A program made the translations under genes and the position numbers. 64,000 nt of DNA from Tretioscincus oriximinensis (taxonomy: Eukaryota > Chordata > Lepidosauria > Squamata > Gymnophthalmidae). Each line of letters starts with the position of its first letter. The stretch's first letter is position 1. The notes beneath the pieces are model-generated. The model saw only the letters and a program-made list of their open reading frames with translations. It had not been told where the DNA came from and searched no databases. The stretch covers positions 752,008 to 816,007 of the forward strand of contig JAJVDF010000194.1 of NCBI GenBank assembly GCA_022410635.1, in the 5' to 3' direction. Shown piece after piece: positions 39,401 through 51,400 of this stretch.

Positions 39401-42400
39401 TTTGGATATATTATTCCTTGAAACCAGAATACTATATTAAAAATCAGGTTTAAATATTGTAAACTAGGCCAAGAATGTACTAAAATCAGCAGCAATAAGA
39501 GCAGCAACAACCTCTGAAGCAGTAAAGAAACTACAGAAAAAATTGAAAAGGCGACACTGCTTATTTTTCTCCTTTTTCAAGTGCAAAGAACAGTTTTGTT
39601 TTGTTTTTTGCTTTGTGTGGAAAGCATATGGAAATGATTAGCCACAGTCATATGTTCCCAAAAGAAGCAGAGTTCAGAAGTACATTTTAGAAGTGACACA
39701 TATATATAAAAAAATGGGTTTCTTATCAACCACAAAGAGACCGTATAACCACCTACAGTCTGGTCTACAGTACCCAATTCAGACAGAGTACTTAGTTCTA
39801 GAAGAATTCATCAAAATCAGGCAAAAAGTTTCCATTGCTAAATTTCTCCAATGGTCAGTGGTGACACCCATTAACATTCTGTACACCCTCATTTTTAAAG
39901 CTACTTCACCTGCCACTATGAGTCTCATTATTTTATATTTCAAGATACCTATGTTGGGGAGTATTTTCTCCAAAATTTCAAATGCTAAAAGATCTGCCAG
40001 GATTACAACATACAGGGGAAAAATGCTTCTCTCTATAAGTTCCAATGCTAAAACACAGAAGCAGCAAAAATATTGGTAGTGGAACCCCCCTAGAAAGCTG
40101 GGTGCTGATATAGCGATTAGAACAACCCCTTTCTATTTTACACCACTTAAATTTCCAGTGTCAGCACTAGATCAACGAGCACACTACTGTATATCAATGA
40201 CTTTGTTTCTCACAAACTTCAATTAATCCATTAATTATATTGGATTAAATCATTTTTTCCTTAACCAGACAAATATTGAATCAGACTCATCTCCTATACA
40301 AAGGCCCTTTCTGCATTAACCCTTAACTGGAATTAAAGACCTGCAAAGTAAGGATCTATCTGATAGACCTCNTATACTAATGCAAATTTAGTTGGCCATG
40401 CTGCTTCGCTAGAAATTCCACCTGGTTTAGGTAAAGTATGATCCTGGACAGAAAACAACTGATCAGAAAAATCAGTAGTTATATTTAATTACAACTATAA
40501 GGTGGACCAGTGGACCAATCCAGAACATAAAGCCACATTTGGGGTTTCTGGGGGGATGGGGTATTTCAGTGGTGTACTGCCAGAGTCCATTTCCCAAAGG
40601 CATCAAGGCTAGAAATCTTTGCAAAAATCAAGGCTGTGCCACCATGGTGTGAGCTGCTGTAGCAGATAAATGGAGAAAGAACCAAAAGTGAAGGTAGAGA
40701 GAATGAAGAAAAGTAGCTACGTTTTATTCCACAGAGACAAGACTGCAGCTGAAATTCTGTGCTAAAGACTGGACATTCTAAGATTATAAAAATGTTGAAC
40801 AAGTTCAAAAGGGTGGGGGGGAAATAAGGTTGATACTTGAGAATATTCCAAAGGACAAGGAAGGGAACTTACAACTTCCATNATTTGTTTTTCAAATCTT
40901 TCAACCATGAATCTTCCCTCATATTGGACTAGAATCTAAAATGCAGACATTTGAGGTGAGTGTACACAACATTTCCTTACCTGTTCAATCTTCATGTGTG
41001 CTTCGCTCCATATTCTAATGGAGATTTCACAATCTACAATAAAAGTGCGAGGATCCATATTCTGCTGATTGCAGATATTTTCCAACATCTTTGCGAAAGG
41101 TGCCATACTGAATCAGATCCCCTTTTTCCAGCCTTCATGTGTCTCTTTCTTAACAGGAGAAGGTAAAACATCTCGTGAGAAATGAGGAAAAGCAATGAGG
41201 TTCTCATTGCCTCCTAGTGATGTGATTACTGTGGGCAGAAGCCAAATCCCTACTGTGTATGTTTCAGAAGTTCAATTCCCCATTAGTCAGCTAGTTGCCT
41301 ATGTGGATTGGAAAGGCTTCTGCTTTCTTTGTGAAAACATTAAAGTATGTATGTCTGGGTTTGGGATCAGGTGATTTCACAACTTAATGAAATAGAGGTT
41401 TTTAACTTGCTATGTGGAGGGGCCTTGTACTCTGTCATAGTGTTGGCAAATTCAGGGAAGAGTTTCTGACCATTTTCCTTATAACATTCTTTTGTACCTC
41501 AGTTCTGACATTTTCCCAGTTTTTTCATCTGTAGGATAATCATCTTCCTGTTCTCTATTTCTGCAGATTTCAATAAAAGGATGGACAACCATTTCTCAAC
41601 CGTTTGTTTTCTCAAGTATTATGAAGAATTGAACTCCAAATTCCTTGTGGTTTCTTGTAACTCTGCTATGTTAAGATATCAAAGATGACAGTTTTCTTAG
41701 GGAGTGAGTAAAGTGAACCTGAGTTGCCTGCCAAATGAAGTTCGGAACTCTAGAATTGGCTATCATATCCAANAACATGCTCAACACCTTATTTTGTCAG
41801 AAATACCAATATTCTTATACTGTGCCTTAGCACTTGCCTCATCATGTCTAAAGGCTTGCANCTTTCTTTGTCAGGCCTCCATCCACTCCGTTGTTTCTGA
41901 CTATCTTGTTTTGGAATACCTACAGTAGTCTACTTAGATAAAAAAAATCTAATACACAGCAGAGAAAAAGGCAGGAGCCCATCACCACAAAGAGGGGTCA
42001 CAGAGTTCAAAGTAGGAATGATAATGTGAGATAAGAGGAGAAGGAAAGCAGCTGGGAAAAGGGGAGATGCTAGGGCCCAATGTGGGAAGAATCAATTAAC
42101 AATTCACTTAATTTCCCTCCTTTTTATTCAAGTTTTACACTTAATTTCAATCTATTAATAGGATCTGGTTTGGTAATGAAGTCCATGAATCCGCAATACA
42201 AAACAATTCCCATCAAACTGGTTCAGCACATCTCTAGATGAGAAAACAACTAGTGGGACTTGTGCCAACAATGGGAAATGTGCTATAAATTGTTCCAGTT
42301 AAAAAAACAAGAAATAAAAATAATCATATTCATACTTTTCTTTCAAAAATCCATTGTTTTCTGTCTCTATTATAAGAGAAACAATATATTACAATCTTAG

Positions 42401-45400
42401 TCTGAGGTAATTTTCAGATATGAAAATCTTGTAAAAGTAGTGGATTCTGAGATGAGTAAGCAAGATCTAAGTAAGCAAGATCTAAGTAAGCAAGATCTAA
42501 GTAAGCAAGATCTAAGTAAGCAAGATCTAAGATGAGGATTAGAGTTATGAAATAACTTGACTTTACTAAAGTTGCTTTGCTCTTTCAGAAGATGAGAAGA
42601 CTCATGAAGTCACATAGTCATGCCCTGTTTTTACTTCTGTAGGAAAATTTCTATAGTTACATTTTGTCTATTCACTCTACCAATTTGTCTTCTTTAGGGA
42701 CTTGTCCAGTTTTACATGGAATATAGTCTTCCTGTTGCTCCACAGCTTCTGCTACTGAAAGTATCCTTATTGGCCAAACCACAGCTCTTCAGGCAACATA
42801 CAGACACACAAAAATGCAAGTTATATCAAAGCTACCAAGAACCATTTATAGAATTAAAAAATGACTCATCTGCTTATAATGAGACATCTGCTTGTGATCA
42901 TCCTGCTTGGGACCACAGATTTAGTTCCACATTTTGGCTCTCTTCACCAGCATAGCTCATCCTATAGACATTTGGCCAGATAGACTTCGGCATAATAGTC
43001 AGCTAAGAGGTTTTTAATTAGATCAATCCCAATTAATATTTGTTTCTTAAACACAAATATTTTATCTATTGGAATGATACTTTAACAGCAAAATATCATT
43101 TCCACAGTTAGGAAACCAAAAGTCAAAACTATTTCTTTTACAGAAATATTGCAGGGGGAAACTTAAAAACTGATTTTATTTAAATAAGCTATTCCAACAA
43201 GAAGTTTTGCAAAGAAAATATCCGCCAAAATCCAGCTGCAAAACAGAGTGGGCAGAAAAACTGTATGCCACAATGTGTTCTGTATATATATTCATGCGTG
43301 TTTGTTTCCTATGACTTTATTGACACACTGAAATACATTTAAGGTTTGGTTTAATAAAGAAGAAGACATGTATAGCCTACTGGGAGAAGCCATGGTGCTC
43401 CTAGACCAGAAAACAGGCTAAGAAATAAATATTCACTTTTGCAGGAACTTCACAGTGAGCAGGGACACGAGGGTGGGAGGGATGAACATTTCATAGGGTG
43501 ACAGGGGATACTAGAAATGGAGGGTCCAGCAAGGGAGCTTATAGCAGTTGGAGACTAAGAAGACTACGTTGGAGACTAAGATGAGCTTTTGTAGACACAT
43601 CTACTTCTTCAGATGGTCATAGAAATACAAAGCCATGGATGGGGAAGAGGAGAAACCTAAGACAGGGATTGCAAATCTATTCATTGAAATTGCTGGCTGT
43701 ATCACTGACCTAGAAGGTCAGTTTGTATTTCAGGGGTTATAGCATTGACTTTCTCTGGCTACAATAAAAGGGATGAGCTGAAGAATTCTGTTTTCTGATC
43801 ACTGCAGTATTCGCTGCAATATTTAAAGCAACCCAATGAGATGATAAAGCAGTAGACAAGTGCAGTAATTTATATCCTTTAACCCAATAAGCGCATTTTA
43901 CGTATTTGTTCTCTCATGATTTATAAGCTTTTACCTTCCCCTTTCCCCTCTTCTTGTATGGGCAGGATCTTATCTTCTTGGATAGGTAGACACTAGCAGC
44001 AAGGGTACACTATTTGTGTGTATTATTACAGCAATAAAGACTTGTCTACAAAAAGCAATAACAAGACACAGGGCTTAATCACATGAAGGTGCCACTATAT
44101 AAAGACTGCACACTCAAAATTTCCCATATTACACTTTTTTTTAGCCAGACCACACAATTATGATACAAATTGGGAGACTTTACAAGTGTTGTTCATATAG
44201 ATTTGTTCAGCCAATGTCAAAATGACACATGTTATGTTTCTACAATACAGAAAAAGAAAAGTACAAAAAAGAAACTGGGATTTTCAGTCTAATGTTTAAT
44301 ATTAACTTTGTGAGCCATTCCTTTTTCAGCTTCCTATTTATATCTTTAGAAAAGATGGGGCATATATTTTGAACAAGGATTTTGGCTCTTTTAGCTGCCA
44401 AATGGCTCTTTAAACATTGTCCCAGTAAGATACGCATTTCCTTGCCCGACTTTAGAAGACCCTCCCAGTCAACAAGGAATAGATGGAGTGGAACTGCATG
44501 GCCTTTTCATTACTTTTCCCTCTCCTTTGGGCAAGTTCTGGTCCAAATAATAACCATGAAGGAATTCTGCTGGATGCATAATTCCACAGCAAAGTTGACG
44601 GAATACCTATGAGCAGTTTAGTCGTCATGGGAACCAATGAGGAAACAACAGTTACATGCCAAGATTCACACATGCTTTTGTGAACGGCTGTGAAAAATCA
44701 GGCCTAAACTTTTACACCTTGGGAACCAAAAACGCAAGAAAATGTTTTAAATACAATTCCACTGACAAAGGCACACAGGCCTCAACAAAGAAAGTAATCT
44801 TGAATTCCCCTCTGCAGCAGTAGGTCCTTTTCTGCCTTAACACTAGCACATGCCACAGAAGGACAATCAGCTGCTTAGCAGGTAGTTATGGAAACAAAGA
44901 GACCCATAGTAAGCATGCAGGAAAAGCAGCAAAGGTTGCAGCCACACAATTTATACTGCTTCTGTAGCCACTTCTCCTTTTATTTCATTTTTGATTAGGT
45001 TACAGTAGTAAACATTTTTAATAGGGATTTGGAAAATATACAGGTTGAAAACCCAACAGTATATGATGAGATAATCTCAGATGCATAGAAACTCAAAACT
45101 TTCATATTAAACTTGTGTGACATTATCGCACAGGTTTGCTCCAACTGGAGGGGGAGAGATAGTCTTTACACAGTTACCATCCTATAATCTCCATAATGTC
45201 TTAGGAAAAAGCACCAATCTCACAGCCTAAATTCCAAATCATCCAAAATATGTTTCATTCCTGTACTTGGAAGCTGCTTGGAGAGTCTAAAGGTAGCATG
45301 GAGGGAGATTCAAGTATCATCTGTCCATATTCGAAGATATATAGATAATGGTACCACTGCTCCTAACTCTTAATTACATGAGGCTTTTATATGACCGCAA

Positions 45401-48400
45401 TCACTTATAATGGCCACATTAAAAAAACTTGTGTTAAGACAATCTGTAAGTAGTAGGGGATACACAAAGTCTGCATTTCTTTTTGCAGAGCTCCAAGCTG
45501 CAAAATTACGAATTTAAATTATGAACTTAAATCAATAAAGAAGGCTTGGAATTTAGTCAGTAATGTGATAAAGATGGGAGATACACTTTCTTTCTAGGAA
45601 NTGCAGAGATTTATGTCCCTTTATTAATAATCATTTATGAGTAAAGCTGCAGTTGCTTTCAATACTAAAATTTCAACATGCCACGGAAGTTACTTAATAC
45701 TAACAATTCTATGAAATCATACTAATTTTTTAAAAGGTTATTTTGGAAGGTTAATGTTTGCAATCTATAAGCATAGCTTCCACCAGGTGCTTGTTCTATG
45801 CGGCAAACGTAATTCCCTAGCTAATCACAAGACCTGGTCACTAAACAAATCTAATAGAACTGAAGAAATAACCTGGAATCATCTCCATTCATGGGAGTAG
45901 TTTAAGTAGTCAACAGTGTAAAGCAGCTACAAAGAAGATAAATGCCGTATTGGGGTGTATTAAGTGGAGCATAGAATCTAGATAATGAGAATTATTCCTC
46001 TCTATGGTATTTTGGTCAAACCAATTCTGGGCACCCCAATTTAAAAAGGATGTTGATCAGCTACAGCAAATTCAAAAGGTTATGGAGGATGGTCACCCAT
46101 ATCCTATGAGGAATGGTTAAAGATCTAGAGATATCTATCTGAAGGGCTGTCACAGAGCACAGGGATCAGCTTAGTTCTTTTTTCCACATGGAAGGCCTAG
46201 AAACCATGGGATGAAACTTCAAGGAAATAGATATGTACTCAGAAAATCTGGGTATATGGGGCTTTACACTGCGCTTGGTGATAGAATGCTTGGATGCAGC
46301 TGCTTGGCCATGGAAACCCATTCCGTGAAAGTCTCGCCTCACTGTTCTTGAGCGATTTAGAAAGCTGCATGATGTTTGGACATTTGTAGCAATTGATTTT
46401 GCAGTAAGTTGGCAACTGCTGCAAACTCTATATCTCAGCATCTGCTGCCCTTTANGTGGCCTGCCATGTTGTGGTTGAGTCGCTGTCACTTCCACTTTGT
46501 TATAATCCCACCTAGAGTGGAATATTTAGTAGCAAGGAAATTTCATGACTTGACTTGTTGCTTAAGGGGCATCCTATCACAGTGCCACACTAGAATTCAC
46601 TGAGCTCCTGAGAGTGACCCATTCTTTCACAAATGTTTGTAGAAAAATTCTGCATGCCTGGGTGCTTCAGTTTGCATAGCTGTGGCCCTACAAATGTTTG
46701 GCACACTTTAGTTCAATTGTTTGGATGGGTGAGTGAATACTTTTGGCAATATAAGGTAGACTCTTCAGGCTAGGAGTGTATTTGGCAATATTGGGTAGAC
46801 TCTTCAACTCTAGCAGTGTATGTGTATGTAAAAACTTGATTATCCTGTAATACCTGAATGGTAAATGCAAACTAACATAAATCAATAGCAATTCTAATAA
46901 TAATTGGAGGCAACTATCCCGATAATCTGTGGCTTATGATCTCAAGAGTACTAAGAATTCATTGCCAAACACTCTAGTACTTTAAATGAATGCATTTTAA
47001 TGCTTCAATATTCAATCTATTCTCCTTTGGTATAAAAAATACTAGAGAGGAGACCTAAGCATAATATTTGTACATGGAAAGTATTCATATTTAATTTGAA
47101 AATATCCCACCAGAACTTGTCTAAGAGTAACTGCGTCTACTGTTAGCAGACATTTCATTGAAATTGGGGGGAATTAGGAAATGTTCAGCACAAAGCAGGA
47201 AACAATACAGATTGTTCAAGAGTAATAGTTACACATGCATAACTATATGCTGAAGTCCACAAAAGCCAACAGTTAAGTGTGACCAAGGGCAGCATGACAT
47301 TAAAAAGAGGAAATTAAAGTATTTTACCATATTTAATTTCAGAGAAATAGTTGTGTCAGTCTTAATAGAAAGTCCAGCAAGGGGGCTTGTAGCACTTGGA
47401 GACTAATAAGAAAAAGGTAGGTGGGCATGAGTTTCATAGACATCTGAAGAAGTCTGTGAAAGCTTATGACATAAGAACAACATAAGAACATAAGAATATA
47501 AGAAGAGCCATACTGGATCAGGCCACAGCCCATTGAGTCCAGCATTCTGTGTCACACAGAGGCCCACCAGATGCACCTGGGCAGTCCAAACAGAGGAAAG
47601 CAAAATATGCTGCTCCTGTTCGTGACTCCCTGCAAATGGTATTTCAAAAGTCCTGCCTGTTGCTCCATCCCGGAGGCTACATCCAGACAACTATCTTAGT
47701 ATCCATTTATACCCTTAGTGTCCATAAACCTGTCTAGTCCTGTCTTGAAACTATCCAAGCTGTTAGCTACCACTACCTCTTCAGGAAGTAAATTCCACAG
47801 GCTGATGACCCTCTGGGTGAAAAAATACTTTCCTTTGTCTGTTCTCACTTTTCTACCCAACAGTTTTAAGGAGTGCCCTCTGGTCCTTGTGTTGTGTGAT
47901 AGAGAAAACATCTACTTTCAAGCCCTCTTGCTGAACTATTTTATTTAAACCACTTTAAGTTTCATGGTCCCACCATTTCAAAATCTGTCCAGTTCTAATT
48001 AAAAGAAGAATATTGTTGGAAGATTTTCTTCAAAGTTGCACCCAAATAAGAAGAGTAGGATATAAAACAGAAATGTAGCATAGTCATCTGAAAGACACTA
48101 CCAAAAACATACCCACAGTGCCTCAGGAGTAATGTTAAATGTCAAGAATTTGGACCCAGAAAAAAATTACGCAACTTTTATGAAGAAAATGTTTCTGGGA
48201 TTTCTGTGAACGGAGGTGTGAAGGAGAGTTTAATTTACACAGAAGAAAAAAAGGTTCTGAAGTAAACTAGCAAGATTAGGTTAATTTAACTTAAAAGCAA
48301 TTGTGTTTGGGCTTGGTACTGTCAGTCAGTAAAGATCTCTAGATCTTGTGACTTCAAGTTTGGTAAAAACGTGTTATTGACAGCAATTTCAAATGCCAAA

Positions 48401-51400
48401 TGTTTTTAATAACATGACTCATCCTCTGAGCTTTATTCACACATTATATCCCAGACAACAACCTTTCCACTGTGAAAGTGGAGTTGCAACATCACCATGG
48501 TTTTACATATTTTCAGTGTGGTTCCGTCTCATATGGAGAAGCCAAGATTTCTGAAAGCAAACCCACTCCCTAAATGCTTCCATCTATTTCCTTTAACTGT
48601 GATCCAGCTGCCAAATTCTCTGGAAAGTTTCCTTTTACACAACTGACTTCTACAATGCTAGTCCCCCCAGTGGACAAAACTTTTGACATTTGAAAATAAA
48701 GAATGATCCAACTGAAATGTAAAAGTCTTAAACTAGAGATTAAACAGCGCATAAAGCCAACCAATCACTGACAGCAAGAAAAATTTAAATTGTTCATTTT
48801 AAAATTTCTTGGCTAATCCAGTGCCTTTAAAAATATCTTTATTGGAAGTTACTTCATAAATACCATACACTCAAAACAAATTGGCCTCAAATATACTGTT
48901 GTTCTCCTACTAGGAAGGGAAGGGTTTTATCAAGGCTTTTGCAGTTAGAGTCCTAACATTTGGAACATAAACTGTAGTTTTATCTAGCATAAAAGAAAGT
49001 ACATTTTTATTATTAACTTTCTCACCAGAAATCTAAACTGGTCAATCTTTTAATACTGTATGAAAAGCAAACTAAATAAACTTTGGAGATCAACTATTCG
49101 AACGTTGCATTTGGCACCACCTCAGAAGAAGCATGTGCTCAGAGAAACACAATGTACAAGAAACACATGAAACATTAACATGCAAATTAATCTTTAAAAA
49201 ATAAGGTAACATTGCAACTGCAACTTATTCGATAATTCTTTAATCAAAAAGGTGAGACAATGGGGAGCACTCTATAGACCACTGCGAGAATATCAATTTG
49301 ATAATATTGACACAATAATTGACTTTTAGCCAATGGATCTAAGTGTAAAGCATCAGAGAATGGCCACACTATAGGCACAAATATCAAACATAAACACCAG
49401 AGTAAAGGCGTTACAAATGAAAGTAATGTGTACATAGTATAAGACACCATGCTATTTATCACATTTTGTATGCAATGTTGGACCTTATTGTTGGCATGGA
49501 TGTGGAGAATGTGGAACCTACATTCATATGACATGGGAATGCCAAGAATTTTGGAGTCTGGAGTGGCCATACAGCAAGGAAACATGAATTAAAGAGTGGT
49601 GAGAATCAACCACTGCATATTAAGTGAAATGATTATGACAGGCAGTGTTAGAAATTGGGTGGAAGATTCTATTAAATGGGATATTATGAAATGGAAAAAT
49701 TATCTGGCAGACCAATTATTGACAGATTATCTGAAGGATAGAGTAGTTGACATGTTATCATATAAATGGATGCAAAACTGAAAGAAATTAATTATATACA
49801 TAATGCAGGTGGTGGTGGGCATGAACTATTATGTGCAATTAAGTCTGTCCTTTGCTTGACTGAATAATTTTTTATTCTACCTATGATGGGGAATAGTGGC
49901 AGTGATGGGAAGACAATCTTTTTTGTTGATTGTTATAGTTTGCATAGTATGTTGTAACATAATTTGTACAGTATAATGTATCAACCCGTTACCAACCTAA
50001 TCAAATGCTTGATAACAAACAAATGGTTGACCTAATGGTAACTGAATTGAAACAACTTCTGCTTTAAAAACATATTCTACACAAAATTCCCAGTTCTGAC
50101 AAGGGCTACCATGTATTACTTTCCCATGCACAATGGGAAATCCTTACAATGTCCACTGTCAATGGCACCTTCATGTAGGTGTTATTGCCTTTAGGTGCAA
50201 ATAACATTAAAATGGCATTGGATAAAGAAAACGAAACTGAGTTCTTAGTACTTCTCTTAACTTACTAATTTCATTCCAAATAAGGACCTACCTCTGTAAA
50301 GGCTCATTTTAATTAACTACTTTTCATTACAATTCTAATTACACAACATATGAAAATATCTCAAATACATTCACTATCCCCCAAACTAATTTATCAAAAC
50401 TGAATATTTAAATATGACCCTTTGGGTGAATGGCCTTCCTAACCACAAGTTGAGAGCATCTTACATAAAACAGTAAGTTTCTGTCCTAGCTTGAGCATCA
50501 TAAAAAATGCAAGAAACTGAACTTTGTATATTGTCATGTTATTACCTTTCTTTGACTTTGCACCAATCTTTAGCTTTGATGGCCAAGCAATCTGGGTATT
50601 TGTCTCTTCCATAATCTGTTAAAAAGACAAAAATGAGCATTTTTTAAAAAAAAAACCTATTTTTTATCACTGACAAGAACAAAACTGTATCCTTTGGTTG
50701 TGAATTACAAACTGCTAAAGAAATAAGATATTTGAAGACAGAAATAACATAGTACCAATGCAATTAAGGATAGCAAAACCGTTGGCAGTTTCCCTTTCAT
50801 TGTCTTAAACATAGAANTGAAGTAATTGCATTTTTCTTCAACAAAATGCTTCTCACTCAAACTACATACATTTCTAGCCAGATTTCTAAAAGTTTCCCAG
50901 GTCAAGCACAGATTCCTAAACATCTCCCAGCTAGGTAACATTCTGTATCAGCCTTATGCTCAATTTGCACTTACCTGAATGGAATGTTTGTGAAGTCCCA
51001 ATTCAGTTAATGTTCAGATCCACCAGGGTCATTCACACACTGAGTGCAAGAACATTATGTTCCAATAGTAGCAAGCATGTGAATGAGGATGTTCTGGGCA
51101 CTGCACCTGAATATCGGATGTCTCACCCACTCTAGCTGCCATTGGGTGAGGGGATGGAATATATGCTACATGTCACATTGAACGTAAAGTGACCACATTT
51201 TTTGAGTTGTCAAATCTAACTAAGCTATCAGAACATAAGAAATGCTTTTCCAAGCAATGTGTAATAAGAACATATTGTTGCATGTATGATGCCAAAGACT
51301 TAAGGTGTATCTTCTGCTGGTGTCTTACAATAGGAGCTTTGAACACATACAACTGAATACCCTCTTGCCTATTTCCACATAATTCATTGAAGCTACTATT

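Larger units (their letters stand above)
23892..50545 (-). other. BICC1: BICC1 intron 3 (26.7 kb)
   Basis: This is the longest complete intron in the window, bounded by GTAATAAC and CATACTCAAG. The recognised contents are listed separately: LINE tails (24399-24654), palindromic elements (24992-25368), an L1-like 3' end (29630-30740), a CR1/L2-type LINE (37740-39245), tandem repeats (42456-42530, 46742-46820), further LINE fragments (45925-46260, 47467-47925, 49430-49990) and copies of a palindromic repeat family. Stretches 25823-29629, 30741-33930, 34016-35772, 36507-37739, 39246-42455, 42531-43520, 43620-45924 and 47926-49429 contain nothing I can name; their open frames look like chance. 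Confidence 0.88.

Noticed and set aside
39693..40079. 128-codon + strand frame overlapping an 88-codon minus-strand frame
   Set aside because: No recognisable domain in either frame; mutual shadowing in AT-rich sequence is the simplest explanation.
49244..49585. 113-codon minus-strand open frame
   Set aside because: It lies partly antisense to an L1-like LINE end read on the + strand and shows no domain of its own.
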